From CAYONZ01 sp964405465 (GTDB lineage Bacteria; Bdellovibrionota; Bdellovibrionia; Bdellovibrionales; JAMPXM01): a stretch of 64,000 nt of DNA. The stretch's first letter is position 1. Each line of letters opens with the position of its first letter. A program made the position numbers and the translations under genes. Shown piece after piece: positions 52,261 to 61,424 of this stretch. The stretch lies in assembly GCA_964405465.1 (NCBI GenBank), contig CAYONZ010000004.1:1-64000 (forward strand), in the 5' to 3' direction. The notes below the pieces were generated by a model, which saw nothing but the letters and a program-made list of their open reading frames with translations, had not been told where the DNA came from and did not search any database.

Positions 52261-53606
52261 GTGTGGATCTTTTTAAAAAATACGATATCCCTGCTCCGAG
52301 ATACACAAGTTACCCGACGGTGCCGTATTGGTGCGACAGTCCGACAAGTGATCAGTGGATCCAAAGTTTAAATCGAGCATTTGTTGAACAAAAAATGAGC
52401 TGGTCGATGTATTTGCATATGCCATTTTGTGAATCACTCTGCACCTTTTGTGGTTGCAACACCTCTATCACCAAAGATCATTCGCGTGAGGAGAACTATA
52501 TTAAGCTACTTTTGCAGGAGCTTGATTTGTATTTGCAGAAAGTTCCACAGATGAAAGAAAAACCTTTGTGCCATATTCATTTCGGAGGTGGCTCGCCGAC
52601 GTTTTTTTCAGCTGAACATCTGAAATATTTGGTGAGTGAAATCTTTAAGCGCGTTAAGCGAGTCGAAGAGGGTTTTGAGGGTTCAATTGAAGTTGATCCT
52701 CGTCGTTGCCAGCCTGAGCAATTGTTGTCATTGCGTGAATTGGGTTTTTCTCGCGTTAGTATGGGAGTTCAGGATTTTAATCCTGAGGTCCAACGTTTAG
52801 TGAATCGCCATCAGCCGAAGGAGCTCACCGAGAAAGTAACAAACGAGGCTCGGCGCTTAGGTTATGAGTCAGTCAATTTTGATCTTATCTATGGTTTACC
52901 TAAGCAGACTCTTGAATCAGTCAAAGAAATGGCAGAGATCACGGTGGCCATGCGTCCAGACCGGATTGCTCTTTACAGTCTTGCCGTGGTTCCTTGGATC
53001 AAGCCTCAACAAAGATTGTTTAAAGACGAAGATCTCCCCATGGGTGAAGAAAAAAGAAAACTCTATGAGGCGGCCCGAGAGATTTTGCTCAAAGGAGGAT
53101 ATCTCGAAATTGGTATGGATCATTTTGCGCTTCCCAATGATGCGCTAGCCAAGGCAGATAGAGAACGCAAACTCCATCGAAACTTTATGGGCTATACGGA
53201 TCAACGCTCAGAGGTGATGTTGGGATTAGGTGTAAGTTCAATTTCGGAAACTCCGGATTGCTTTCATCAAAATGAGAAAGCACTTCCAGTGTACGAACGT
53301 CGAGTTTCTGCTGGGGAACTACCTACTTTGCGCGGGCATATTTTGAACGAAGAAGATCGAAAAAGGCGAGAACAGATTTTGAAGTTTATGACCGAGTGGC
53401 AAGTGCAGTTTGAGAATTCAGAACAAGAAAATGACGCACGAGTTTTTTTGAGTCAGATGCTTGAAGATGGTTTGGTTGAAATTCGTGAGGCAAAGCTCAT
53501 GCTCACGGCTAAAGGTAAACCATTTTTGCGCAATGCCTGCATGGTGCTGGATAGTCGATTGCGAAGAAGTGCGCCGCAAACCAAAGTTTTCTCGTCGTCG
53601 TTGTGA
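52257..53606 (+). CDS. hemN: Oxygen-independent coproporphyrinogen III oxidase (radical SAM)
   Basis: 449 residues. YLHMPFCESLCTFCGCNTS near 57 has the radical-SAM CxxxCxxC motif plus the extra Cys of true HemN (FCGC). CHIHFGGGSPTFFS is the SAM-binding glycine motif, and VSMGVQDFNPEVQ and NFDLIYGLPKQT follow the HemN order. The full length and the CGC motif separate it from HemW. It converts coproporphyrinogen III to protoporphyrinogen IX without O2. Coupled to hemE by ATGA. Confidence 0.95.
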   Translation: MSVDLFKKYDIPAPRYTSYPTVPYWCDSPTSDQWIQSLNRAFVEQKMSWSMYLHMPFCESLCTFCGCNTSITKDHSREENYIKLLLQELDLYLQKVPQMKEKPLCHIHFGGGSPTFFSAEHLKYLVSEIFKRVKRVEEGFEGSIEVDPRRCQPEQLLSLRELGFSRVSMGVQDFNPEVQRLVNRHQPKELTEKVTNEARRLGYESVNFDLIYGLPKQTLESVKEMAEITVAMRPDRIALYSLAVVPWIKPQQRLFKDEDLPMGEEKRKLYEAAREILLKGGYLEIGMDHFALPNDALAKADRERKLHRNFMGYTDQRSEVMLGLGVSSISETPDCFHQNEKALPVYERRVSAGELPTLRGHILNEEDRKRREQILKFMTEWQVQFENSEQENDARVFLSQMLEDGLVEIREAKLMLTAKGKPFLRNACMVLDSRLRRSAPQTKVFSSSL

Positions 53607-53616
53607 GTGGTCCTCA

Positions 53617-54948
53617 ATGAGCAGTGTCAGATTGGATGAAACAAAAGGGCTGAACTCAGCAAGGCAAATTAAAATTGTCGGCGCTGGGTTCACTGGTTTA
53701 ACTTTGGCCTACTTTTTTGTAAAGCGCGGCTGGAAAGTTAAGATTATTGAGAAGACATCTGAAGTTGGCGGGTTGATTCATACTCGAACGACCGAGCATG
53801 GTATGGCAGAGACCGCAGCTAATGGCGTTTTTAACTCGCAGCTTTTTCAGGATATTGCTGCTGAGATTGGTGTCGAGTTACTTGAGACCAAGTCTGAGGC
53901 CAAGAAAAGATTTTTATACCGTGATCATCCTCAACGTTGGCCATTTTCATTTCGAGAATCGTTTCGCTTGGTGTGTTTGGCTTTGAGATTGGTTTTTGCT
54001 AAGGCCAGCCTGCGTCCTGAGAGCCGTGATTCGGTTCGGTCGTGGGGTACGCGCCACCTTGGAAGTGTTTTGAGTCGCTTCAGTATCGAGACTTTTTTGC
54101 AGGGTGTGTACGCTGGGGATCCGGCGCAAATGAGTGCTGAAATGATTTTGCAAAAAGTGTTTGCTCCAAAGAAAAGGCAAAACTGGGATGGTTATAGGCG
54201 CGGCACGCTCGCTCCACGCGAAGGTATGGGGCAATTTATTGAACATCTGTTTCAATGGCTTGTTGCTCAGGGCGTGGTGTTTGAATTTACCAAAAACTTC
54301 GTCTTGTCCAACTCCGCAAGCGGGGACAATGAAGACACGCATGCGACCTTCAATGAGCCGGTCATATTGGCAACTCCTGGACATGTGGCCCGAAAGATTT
54401 TGGAGAGTTCTAATGACCCTAGGTTGCTTGCTCGGGCTCAGGGCCTGGCTGCTGTTCATCCCTTGGCGTTAGTGACGGTGACTGTTTTTTGGCCAGAACA
54501 TCGGTCGAGGTATTCGGGTTTTGGCTGTCTTTTTCCACCAGGGTTTTCTCGCCCAGTTTTGGGTATTTTAATGAATAGTTTGATTTTTGAAAACCGATCC
54601 CATGCTTGTGCCAGCGAAACTTATATTTTAGGTGGAGCACTTCATGCAGGAGTGGTGGAATGGACTGACGCTGAGATTTTGAATTTGGTGGTCTCAATGA
54701 AAAATGATTTTGAGGGATTTGCCGGTTCAGAACGAATGGCCCCACTTGCAAGTGAAATTACCCGTTGGCCGCGTGCGTTTCCACACTATACAGTTGAATT
54801 GAATGCTGCCCTCAAGGAGCTCGAAAGACACGGGCAGGGTATCTATTTAGCCGGAAATTACTTAGGTAAAATTGGGTTGGCACAAATGCTTCAAGATAAT
54901 TTTGAACTGGCTGAAAAAATTTGCCAGTCGGCGAGGGGTGGAGTGTGA
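53617..54948 (+). CDS. hemY: Protoporphyrinogen oxidase, HemY-type flavoprotein
   Basis: 443 residues from the ATG at 53617, 10 nt after the hemN stop. IKIVGAGFTGLTLAYFFVKRG is the FAD-binding GxGxxG fold, then KIIEKTSEVGG and a C-terminal GIYLAGNYLGKIGLAQ resembling the FAD/substrate closing motif of HemY-type oxidases. The middle has the FAD amine-oxidase pattern (FLQGVYAGDPAQMSAEM as in HemY). It oxidises protoporphyrinogen IX to protoporphyrin IX; HemY types normally use O2, in contrast to the O2-independent HemN just upstream. The TGA overlaps the hemH ATG by one base. Confidence 0.88.
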   Translation: MSSVRLDETKGLNSARQIKIVGAGFTGLTLAYFFVKRGWKVKIIEKTSEVGGLIHTRTTEHGMAETAANGVFNSQLFQDIAAEIGVELLETKSEAKKRFLYRDHPQRWPFSFRESFRLVCLALRLVFAKASLRPESRDSVRSWGTRHLGSVLSRFSIETFLQGVYAGDPAQMSAEMILQKVFAPKKRQNWDGYRRGTLAPREGMGQFIEHLFQWLVAQGVVFEFTKNFVLSNSASGDNEDTHATFNEPVILATPGHVARKILESSNDPRLLARAQGLAAVHPLALVTVTVFWPEHRSRYSGFGCLFPPGFSRPVLGILMNSLIFENRSHACASETYILGGALHAGVVEWTDAEILNLVVSMKNDFEGFAGSERMAPLASEITRWPRAFPHYTVELNAALKELERHGQGIYLAGNYLGKIGLAQMLQDNFELAEKICQSARGGV

Positions 54949-55994
54949 TGGCGGAACAGAATAAGATCGGTGTACTCGTCATCAATTTGGGAACACCCGA
55001 ATCGCCTGAACCAACAGCGGTCGGAAGTTATTTACGCGAATTTTTAATGGATAAATGGGTGATTGATTTGCCCTGGCCGCTTCGTTGGTTTTTGGTGAAC
55101 GCATTGATTGTGCCTAAACGAAAATTTGCCTCGGCAAAAAATTATCAAAAGATTTGGACAGACAAAGGATCCCCACTTTTAGTTTTAACCTCAAAATTTT
55201 CTCGCGCCCTACAACAGCAGCTGAATTCGGATTCACCTGGAGACCGGTATGTTGTCGCCATGGGGATGCGATATGGTAAACCAAGTTTGCAAGAGGCACT
55301 CGAGTATTTAAAAGACCAGAACTGTGAGCGTGTGATTGTTTTGCCACTTTATCCTCAGTATGCCGAATCAACGACCCGTTCTAGTCTTGAGCGGGTACAA
55401 GAACTGGCGGCAAACTTTGGTTTTAAGCAAAGGTTGGTCGAAGTTAGGAGTTTTTACGCTCACACTCAATATTTAAGTTCTTTGGCTTCGAGCGCGCATG
55501 ATTATCTTGGTGAGTTTGATCATTTGTTAATGAGTTTTCATGGGCTACCCGAACGCCAGGTAAAAAAGGTTGATCCGTTACATAACAGTTGTCTAAAAGA
55601 CGTGAACTGTTGTGAGAAAATGAGCGAGATGAATCAAAACTGTTATCGTGCGCAATGCTTTGCTACGGCTCAGCAGCTGGCGAAGAAGCTAGGCCTTGAT
55701 GAAGGAATGTATTCGGTCGCGTTCCAAAGTCGCCTGGGAAAAACACCTTGGATACGACCCTACACCGATGAGGTTCTTGAGGAGCTGGTTCAGCGTGGGG
55801 TGAAAAGACTTGCGGTGATTTGTCCGTCATTTATTGTCGATTGCCTGGAGACGCTGGAGGAAATTCAAATTGGTGCGGGAGAAAAGTTTCGCTCGCTTGG
55901 TGGCGAACGTTTTCTCTTTATCCCATGTTTGAATTCCTCACCCGAGTGGGTGAGGGCTGCGAGCGCTATAGTTCTTGAGCAAAGCATATGTTAA
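54948..55994 (+). CDS. hemH: Ferrochelatase
   Basis: 348 residues from the ATG at 54948, which overlaps the hemY stop as TGATG with GGAG upstream. GVLVINLGTPESP at the start; YPQYAESTTRSS; catalytic His in LLMSFHGLPERQV; conserved Glu in SFIVDCLETLEEI. A Cys cluster near 200-220 (CLKDVNCC, QNCYRAQC) is shared with the ferrochelatase subgroup of Xanthomonadales and Bacteroidetes, from memory. It inserts Fe2+ into protoporphyrin IX, the last step to protoheme. The stop is 1 nt from the facing gene stop. Confidence 0.95.
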   Translation: MAEQNKIGVLVINLGTPESPEPTAVGSYLREFLMDKWVIDLPWPLRWFLVNALIVPKRKFASAKNYQKIWTDKGSPLLVLTSKFSRALQQQLNSDSPGDRYVVAMGMRYGKPSLQEALEYLKDQNCERVIVLPLYPQYAESTTRSSLERVQELAANFGFKQRLVEVRSFYAHTQYLSSLASSAHDYLGEFDHLLMSFHGLPERQVKKVDPLHNSCLKDVNCCEKMSEMNQNCYRAQCFATAQQLAKKLGLDEGMYSVAFQSRLGKTPWIRPYTDEVLEELVQRGVKRLAVICPSFIVDCLETLEEIQIGAGEKFRSLGGERFLFIPCLNSSPEWVRAASAIVLEQSIC

Positions 55995-55995
55995 A

Positions 55996-56880
55996 TTAAA
56001 AATATCGAGGTCGTGGTATCGGCGGCCGTGGTCTGGGCGGCGGATAAGGTCGTGGACCAGGACGGGGAGGAGGATACGGTGGATTTACGCTGTCGTCCTG
56101 ATTGCATCGCTCCCATAGCAAAGAATATTCGATAGGATGAGTTGTCACATCAAGACTGTCGATGCTGGTCATCACCTCATCATTGGCTCGATTTGTTTGC
56201 ACGAGAACTCGAGTGTCGGCTTGAATCGTAAAGCTTCTTCCACAGGGAGAGACACTTGAACCTTGGGTCATTGCCGAGAGCTGAAAACTGTCTTCGAATG
56301 AACCCACCATGACCTTTGCGCGCATCACCCGAGGAGCATTAGTGGGATTGCCTCCGATTTCTAAAAATCGAAAGCCAGCACCGAAAGTTGTGCGAGCGCC
56401 ATTGGGAACGTGAGCAAAGCCCCGATAATCCATTTTGACGATTTGCAGCCGGTAGCCGCTCGGAACTTGAAATGGAATATTCATTATACAATCAACAGCG
56501 GCACGCACCTGGCCACTATTTCCTCCGGCGGTGGCCACATAGCTATCAAAAAGAACACTGAGAAGTCTTTGATCATTGGAGATTGAAACTGCAGCTTGCC
56601 CTTGTTTGCAGCCTTCGCCGCCAAATGTGACAGCTCCCATTTGTAGACCTGGAACAAATTGTGAATTTTGATTCGGAGCAGTTCCTGAATCGCCAAGGAC
56701 AAGATCGCCCTGATTGATAGGGTCAGTTTGTGCCTTGGCGTTTTGCAGACTTCCGAGGCAAACAAGAATTGTGATTAGAAAGAATGAAATTTGTCGTAGT
56801 AGTGATTGGTTCGATGTGGTTCGTTCTTTTTGTGAAACTGTAGGCAGTGAACTGTTTTGTTGGTGTTTTGTCGGTGTCAT
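55996..56880 (-). CDS. Secreted DUF4360-like protein with a proline-rich tail
   Basis: 294 residues. Signal peptide near 30-50 (ISFFLITILVCLGSLQNAKAQ) after an unusually long hydrophilic start. The core (about 85-265) matches the DUF4360 pattern: GGEGCKQGQAAVSISNDQRL, LLSVLFDSYVATAGG, a Cys-containing central strand (AVDCIMNIPFQVPSGYRLQ), MDYRGFAHVPNGARTTF and a final SLLWERC. Unlike its neighbour it ends in a Pro/Arg/Tyr tail (YPPPRPGPRPYPPPRPRPP). Function unknown; the family is secreted. Confidence 0.78.
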   Translation of the reverse strand: MTPTKHQQNSSLPTVSQKERTTSNQSLLRQISFFLITILVCLGSLQNAKAQTDPINQGDLVLGDSGTAPNQNSQFVPGLQMGAVTFGGEGCKQGQAAVSISNDQRLLSVLFDSYVATAGGNSGQVRAAVDCIMNIPFQVPSGYRLQIVKMDYRGFAHVPNGARTTFGAGFRFLEIGGNPTNAPRVMRAKVMVGSFEDSFQLSAMTQGSSVSPCGRSFTIQADTRVLVQTNRANDEVMTSIDSLDVTTHPIEYSLLWERCNQDDSVNPPYPPPRPGPRPYPPPRPRPPIPRPRYF

Positions 56881-56910
56881 CGTGGGCCCCTCAAATTAAA
56901 GTTAGAAAAT

Positions 56911-56938
56911 GGCCTCGCCCCTTTGGGAGAGCGAGGCC
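56911..56938 (-). terminator. Strong hairpin between the two DUF4360-like genes
   Basis: GGCCTCGC (56911-56918) pairs with GCGAGGCC (56931-56938), with CCC/GGG inside. On the minus strand it is followed by ATTTTCTAACTTT. It lies after the 56982-57587 gene stop and just before the next start, so it should limit read-through. Confidence 0.65.
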
Positions 56939-56981
56939 AAGAAGCTCAATATGAACTTTGGGATTTCATATTGAATAGACC

Positions 56982-57587
56982 TTAAGGACAACGTCTAAAT
57001 TCAAAGTGATAGACGAGAGCACTTGAAACGTCGGCACTGTCGAGTGTCGCATTTGCTTGTTCATAGCGGCTATTGGTTTGCACCAAAAGCCCAGTGTTGA
57101 CTCGCAAGATGGTGTCGGCTCCACATCGGCTCCAAACCATGGCTTCAACACCGATATCGTTGGTAAAAAAGAAGTCCTTTGACTGCGGACCATAGAAGGT
57201 CTTCGAGGTTCTTGGTCCTCTGGAATCGGCAAAGAAATATTCAACATTGAACTGTGATCTTCCGCCAGCAGGAACGCTATTGAACCCTCGGTAATCTATC
57301 TTAAACAGTGAAACGCTGTAACCATTGGGGACATGAACTGGGATGGCGATGTTGCAAGATTTGCGATCAAAAGACTTACCAGTGTTGCCGCCCGCGTCTG
57401 CACTGTAGCTATCAAAGAGAATGCTTAGCTCTTTGTGGTCTGGACTGACAGCGGTGCTGACCGTTCCGGCAGGGCAGCCTGTGCCACCATAACTTGGATC
57501 ATCAATGCGAATGTCATCAGCTTGAGCTGACGCTGCAGAGATAACTAAGGCCGCGAATGTGAATGCTTGAATGAGATGTTTTCTCAT
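56982..57587 (-). CDS. Secreted DUF4360-like protein
   Basis: 201 residues from the ATG at 57587, preceded by GGGGGGAAA. Signal peptide cut near SAQADD. GGTGCPAGTVSTAVSPDHKEL, LSILFDSYSADAGGNTGK, CNIAIPVHVPNGYSVSLF, IDYRGFNSVPAGGRSQFNV and a final FEFRRC are the DUF4360 features. It is a clear paralogue of the next gene downstream, without the Pro-rich tail. The two are arranged in tandem with a strong hairpin between. Confidence 0.82.
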   Translation of the reverse strand: MRKHLIQAFTFAALVISAASAQADDIRIDDPSYGGTGCPAGTVSTAVSPDHKELSILFDSYSADAGGNTGKSFDRKSCNIAIPVHVPNGYSVSLFKIDYRGFNSVPAGGRSQFNVEYFFADSRGPRTSKTFYGPQSKDFFFTNDIGVEAMVWSRCGADTILRVNTGLLVQTNSRYEQANATLDSADVSSALVYHFEFRRCP

Positions 57588-57863
57588 TTTTCCCCCCAAT
57601 TGAAATGTTAGTTACAAGCTTTTGATTTTTTGGAATCAAAGTGGCTTTGAAGTTTTTGATTTGCAACGGGCATACCAGAGAAATGTGGACAAGAATCCTT
57701 TTGCTTCTTACACTAAAAGTGAAATTTTTAATTTTTTGGGATCACTTCGCTACTAAAGAAGTAGAGATGAAACATAAGAAGTGACATTGGTGGTGTCATT
57801 CTATGCGAGCTATGCGTAATTTTTTGTCTGCTTGCAGCACAAGTCTGCTGTGAAAGGAATGAG

Positions 57864-58460
57864 ATGCAAATTCAAAAGCAAATGCAAAAACAAATTAAAG
57901 AAGTGCAATCGAACAAAAATCAACCAATGCAACAAAAGTACAAAATGCGAAAATTATTTTTTTTAATCCTGCTTGGTGTTTGTTTGCAAATGTCGGGCTG
58001 CACCTGTGCCAGAAAGTTATTCCACATGAACGGAGACGCCAAGAAAGGTGTCGATCCACTGAAGGACACCGCGCCTCCTGACTATACAGGTATCACTGTG
58101 GAGCGTGTCCTAAAGACCGATGTCAGTATAGGAAAGGGAACCGAGTCTGTTCATGACGGCGACACAGTTTTTGGTAAGTACACGCTTTGGGTTTATGATC
58201 CAAAAAAAATCGGAAATAAAGGAAAAAAAGTCGGAGAGAGTGGCGACAAGGTGACGAAGGTCAACTTGGGCAAAGAAGAAGTCATCAAGGGTTGGGAACA
58301 GGGAATCTTAGGAATGAAAGTCGGAGGCAAACGCTCAGTGATCATTCCGATAAGCCTGGCTTACGGCAAAGAAGGTGCCGGAGAAATTCCTCCGAATTCG
58401 ATTTTGCTTCTGGAGTTTGAATTAACTGAGCTTAAGTCGAGTGCAGCGCCAGCTAAATAG
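57864..58460 (+). CDS. FKBP-type peptidyl-prolyl isomerase lipoprotein
   Basis: 198 residues. The ATG at 57864 has AAGGA upstream, although the lipoprotein signal (FFLILLGVCLQMSGC) starts about 27 residues in, so there is a long Gln/Lys-rich N-terminal extension; internal ATGs at 57927 and 57945 lack ribosome sites. The FKBP domain is at about 80-193: VHDGDTVFGKYTLWVYD, VIKGWEQGILGMKVGGKRSV, IPISLAYGKEGAGEIPPNSILLLEFEL. It should speed proline isomerisation in the envelope. Confidence 0.88.
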   Translation: MQIQKQMQKQIKEVQSNKNQPMQQKYKMRKLFFLILLGVCLQMSGCTCARKLFHMNGDAKKGVDPLKDTAPPDYTGITVERVLKTDVSIGKGTESVHDGDTVFGKYTLWVYDPKKIGNKGKKVGESGDKVTKVNLGKEEVIKGWEQGILGMKVGGKRSVIIPISLAYGKEGAGEIPPNSILLLEFELTELKSSAAPAK

Positions 58461-58467
58461 CATTGAG

Positions 58468-58493
58468 AGGTGTTCGCGATTCGTTGAACACCT
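58468..58493 (+). terminator. Hairpin after the FKBP gene
   Basis: AGGTGTTC (58468-58475) pairs perfectly with GAACACCT (58486-58493), 7 nt after the stop. No T-run follows, so its strength is uncertain. Confidence 0.45.
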
Positions 58494-58598
58494 GTCAAAG
58501 GTCTGGGCACAAAAATCGATTCAAATCTAATAAGAGTATTTTTACCTGGCACGTGGATCGCATTGTCATATTGATGAATGTGCAATGAAGGAGGATCC

Positions 58599-59318
58599 AT
58601 GTCTCAGAAAGAGTCACGGCCAGATTTAACGTCTCAAAAAGAATCATCGTCGAATATCATTCGATTTGATGAGAAACTGGCTGAAAAGGGACGCGTGATT
58701 GTGGAGCCACCAATGAAAATAGATTCGACGTCGATCAAAGCCATGGTTGTCACGACAATAGGATTAGTTGTCTTTGCGGTGTCGTTTGCAAATCGTTCGA
58801 TATTTTCTCCTGCCGAGGACGTCGCAAATGTTGCCCATTTTTCGTTGGGTCAGAGTCGTGGGGTGGCGAGTGTTCCAACAGGAACTTCAGCTTCTGAAGA
58901 TCAGTTTCATGCCTCTATTGCAGCTCGACCATTGAGTGGATCAACTGGTCTGGGTTTGAAACCGTCAGAAATAGATCGCCTTACGTTTGGCTTTCTTGAA
59001 GGTAAATATTCTGTTCATCTTGAAAATGGCAAAGTAAAGGAATTGGCATTTGTCGATTCAAACTCGCAGTCTAATGGCGATCGGCCAACCTATTTGAAAG
59101 ATCCTGTTGAGTTTTTGCAAAATAATCGCGAAATTTTTCCGCGAGAGTATTCCGAGGTTCGTTCAGGTGCAACACTGACCCAAAAGGACCAAATTGTTCG
59201 AAGCTATGCTTTAATGCAAAAAACCGATCAAGTGGGCGAGGTCCAAGTGACTTTGGACCTGTCTGGTCGATTGCTTTCGATGAAATTCGAGCCTAAGGGT
59301 TCGGTCTCGAATAAATAG
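58599..59318 (+). CDS. Single-span membrane protein of unknown function
   Basis: 239 residues from the ATG at 58599, with AAGGAGG upstream. The N-terminal 45 residues are hydrophilic and cytoplasmic (many Ser/Lys/Glu), one span lies at about 48-66 (AMVVTTIGLVVFAVSF), and the outside domain (about 95-239) is mixed alpha/beta with KYSVHLENGKVKELAFV and QKTDQVGEVQVTLDLSGRL. The family was not recognised. A terminator follows. Confidence 0.68.
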   Translation: MSQKESRPDLTSQKESSSNIIRFDEKLAEKGRVIVEPPMKIDSTSIKAMVVTTIGLVVFAVSFANRSIFSPAEDVANVAHFSLGQSRGVASVPTGTSASEDQFHASIAARPLSGSTGLGLKPSEIDRLTFGFLEGKYSVHLENGKVKELAFVDSNSQSNGDRPTYLKDPVEFLQNNREIFPREYSEVRSGATLTQKDQIVRSYALMQKTDQVGEVQVTLDLSGRLLSMKFEPKGSVSNK

Positions 59319-59339
59319 ATTTTATTTTGATGTTTTATT

Positions 59340-59367
59340 GAGCCCTTTTGGGCTCGTCTAGTTTTTT
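59340..59367 (+). terminator. Intrinsic terminator
   Basis: GAGCCC-TTTT-GGGCTC (59340-59355) followed by a run of T at 59362-59367, after the 58599-59318 gene stop. Confidence 0.75.
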
Positions 59368-59411
59368 CGGCTTTGCCTTTTTGGGGGCGAGTTTCAAGCC
59401 GATAAGTGGTC

Positions 59412-61424
59412 ATGGTTCTACGTGACATTTTTAATGAAGATCGCAAGCCCCCAAAACCCCGTTCCAAAACTGACGGTGAAGGTGCGGTTTCATCAAATGC
59501 AGATCACCATCTCTTGGCGTCCCCGTGGGACCGAGTGGCTTCTGTTGTGGCCGATGGGGTGATGCTCATCCCATTGCTGACCCTGGCCGTTTCACGATTG
59601 CAGCGTGAGAGCTTGCTCTTGCGATTGGAACAAAAAGACACAAGCTTATTAGTCGTGCAGGCGGCCTCTTTGATTCTGATCTTGATCTTAGCCTATCAAA
59701 CAGCAATGACCGCACTGTGGGGAGCAACTCTCGGGCAGAATTTTTTAAAACTAAAAGTTAAATCTGTTTGGAGAAATGAAAAACCGGGCTGGATGCCCTC
59801 TTTTATGCGCAGCCTAATCTGGTTGGCGCAAGGACTTGCGTTCTTTGTTCCGTTGCTTTCGGTTTTTTCAAATTCGAAGCGCAGAGCTTTTCACGACAGA
59901 ATTTCTGACACGATTGTGGTGGTAGAGAGAGAAAATAAATCAGTTGGATCGCCCAATGCAACCGAAGCGAGTTTGGTGCAAGGGATTCAAGCTGCTATTC
60001 TGGCGTTCACCGGAGTCATGATTTTGATTGCTTTGAAAGGTGCACTGAGCAATCAACTGACCAATGAACTGACTCCTGAGCTCCGAAGTCAGCTTTCATT
60101 GCAGCAGTTGGAAGATCGTAACTTACTTTGCGCTGCTGTCGGTGAGGCCCAAAAAGAATGGAGTCAGCAGCCAACGGCGCGGATGAATGTGGCCTTGAGT
60201 CTTTTTGCTGCTGGCGAAATCGATGAGACTTGTTTAAGCACCGAGGCTGATCACGCGCTTTGGCGTGGAACCGATCCACAAATGGGGTATTTTGCCAAGG
60301 CCATGCTAACAGTGAACGAAGCCGAAACATATGATGCCTATAAAGGGCATCTCTGCTCAGATGAAAATACTGTCCAAGGTGAAAACACAAGAAAGCAAAA
60401 AGCTGGACAGACGGACAATAATTCTTCCAGCTATCACGAAGGCCTGTGCAAACTTCTCGAAGTGGTTCAAGAAGGAAAAAAAACGGATATTCCCTTGGTA
60501 CCTGGATTTGATTTTTCGCGAATTTGGAAAATCAAAATCGCGCTCGAACAACAGAACGTGAATGAACTTTTGTCTTTAACCGAGGCCGTACCTCCCAATC
60601 CGCAGTTGGCATATTTTTTTAATAGCGCTCGTCTAAAGTCTCTATGGTTAGCGAATCAGCGGGAAGCGGCGCTGGCAAATTTTAGCACAGTCATTGGTGG
60701 ATATGATTCGATTAAAAAGGTCGAAATTTCGTCTTGGCTGTGTGTTGCTCAAAGTGAGAACACCTGTCCGCAGAAATCAATTCAAGCGGACTCGGCTTCG
60801 CCATGTCAGATGGTGGTGCGGGAAGTAGAAAACCATAAGGAAATGCTGGAGTCCGCCGAAGCGACTCTTGCCTATATTCGCTCCTCACTTTGCCAAAAAA
60901 CGGAGTCCACTTTGTGGCGAGAGCGGGTCACTTTACCAGAGGCTCGACATTATTTAGAGGGCCTTAAGGCATACGAGAGAGAAGGCTTGCGGGCCGCGCG
61001 AGTTCATTTCGAAAAGATTTTTTCGGAGGTTGAAACTGATAATTTATTTTTGTTGGAAGCAGAAAAGCGATGGATTGAAATTGGTAGAACCACTCAAGAG
61101 TTGGAACCATTGATTGAGCGTCTGACTAAGCAGGGACATTCGGAATCGACCTTGCGCTTGGCTACTCAATTGGTAAAAAAACTTTCTATTTTGGGTGCCG
61201 TCGAGCAGGCCGTGGCAGTAGGTGAAACGATGATCGAGAATGACGAACAAGAGCCAAAGATGGCATCAGTGGATGCGGTCGATCGAGTGGTACGCCATAA
61301 TCATCAAGAGATTCTTAAAAAGAATTCAAATCTTCGCTTGCCAGCAAGTGTTGAACTCAATCGGGTGATCCACCAGCTTTCAAAAAAGAAATCGTCTTCT
61401 AAATATAGGGAGCCAGCGAAATGA
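59412..61424 (+). CDS. RDD-family membrane protein with a large helical (TPR-like) domain
   Basis: About 671 residues; the ATG at 59412 is chosen over a GTG at 59406, neither with a good ribosome site. Residues about 35-180 are an RDD domain: WDRVASVVADGVMLIPLL, ALWGATLGQNFLKLKVKSV (GxTxGxxxxxxxV motif) and RRAFHDRISDTIVVVE, with three to four spans. A further span is at about 197-215. The remaining 450 residues are soluble helix pairs with TPR-like spacing and several Cys. RDD proteins are often transport- or stress-related but their role is not general. It is coupled to the rhomboid gene by an ATGA overlap. Confidence 0.78.
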   Translation: MVLRDIFNEDRKPPKPRSKTDGEGAVSSNADHHLLASPWDRVASVVADGVMLIPLLTLAVSRLQRESLLLRLEQKDTSLLVVQAASLILILILAYQTAMTALWGATLGQNFLKLKVKSVWRNEKPGWMPSFMRSLIWLAQGLAFFVPLLSVFSNSKRRAFHDRISDTIVVVERENKSVGSPNATEASLVQGIQAAILAFTGVMILIALKGALSNQLTNELTPELRSQLSLQQLEDRNLLCAAVGEAQKEWSQQPTARMNVALSLFAAGEIDETCLSTEADHALWRGTDPQMGYFAKAMLTVNEAETYDAYKGHLCSDENTVQGENTRKQKAGQTDNNSSSYHEGLCKLLEVVQEGKKTDIPLVPGFDFSRIWKIKIALEQQNVNELLSLTEAVPPNPQLAYFFNSARLKSLWLANQREAALANFSTVIGGYDSIKKVEISSWLCVAQSENTCPQKSIQADSASPCQMVVREVENHKEMLESAEATLAYIRSSLCQKTESTLWRERVTLPEARHYLEGLKAYEREGLRAARVHFEKIFSEVETDNLFLLEAEKRWIEIGRTTQELEPLIERLTKQGHSESTLRLATQLVKKLSILGAVEQAVAVGETMIENDEQEPKMASVDAVDRVVRHNHQEILKKNSNLRLPASVELNRVIHQLSKKKSSSKYREPAK

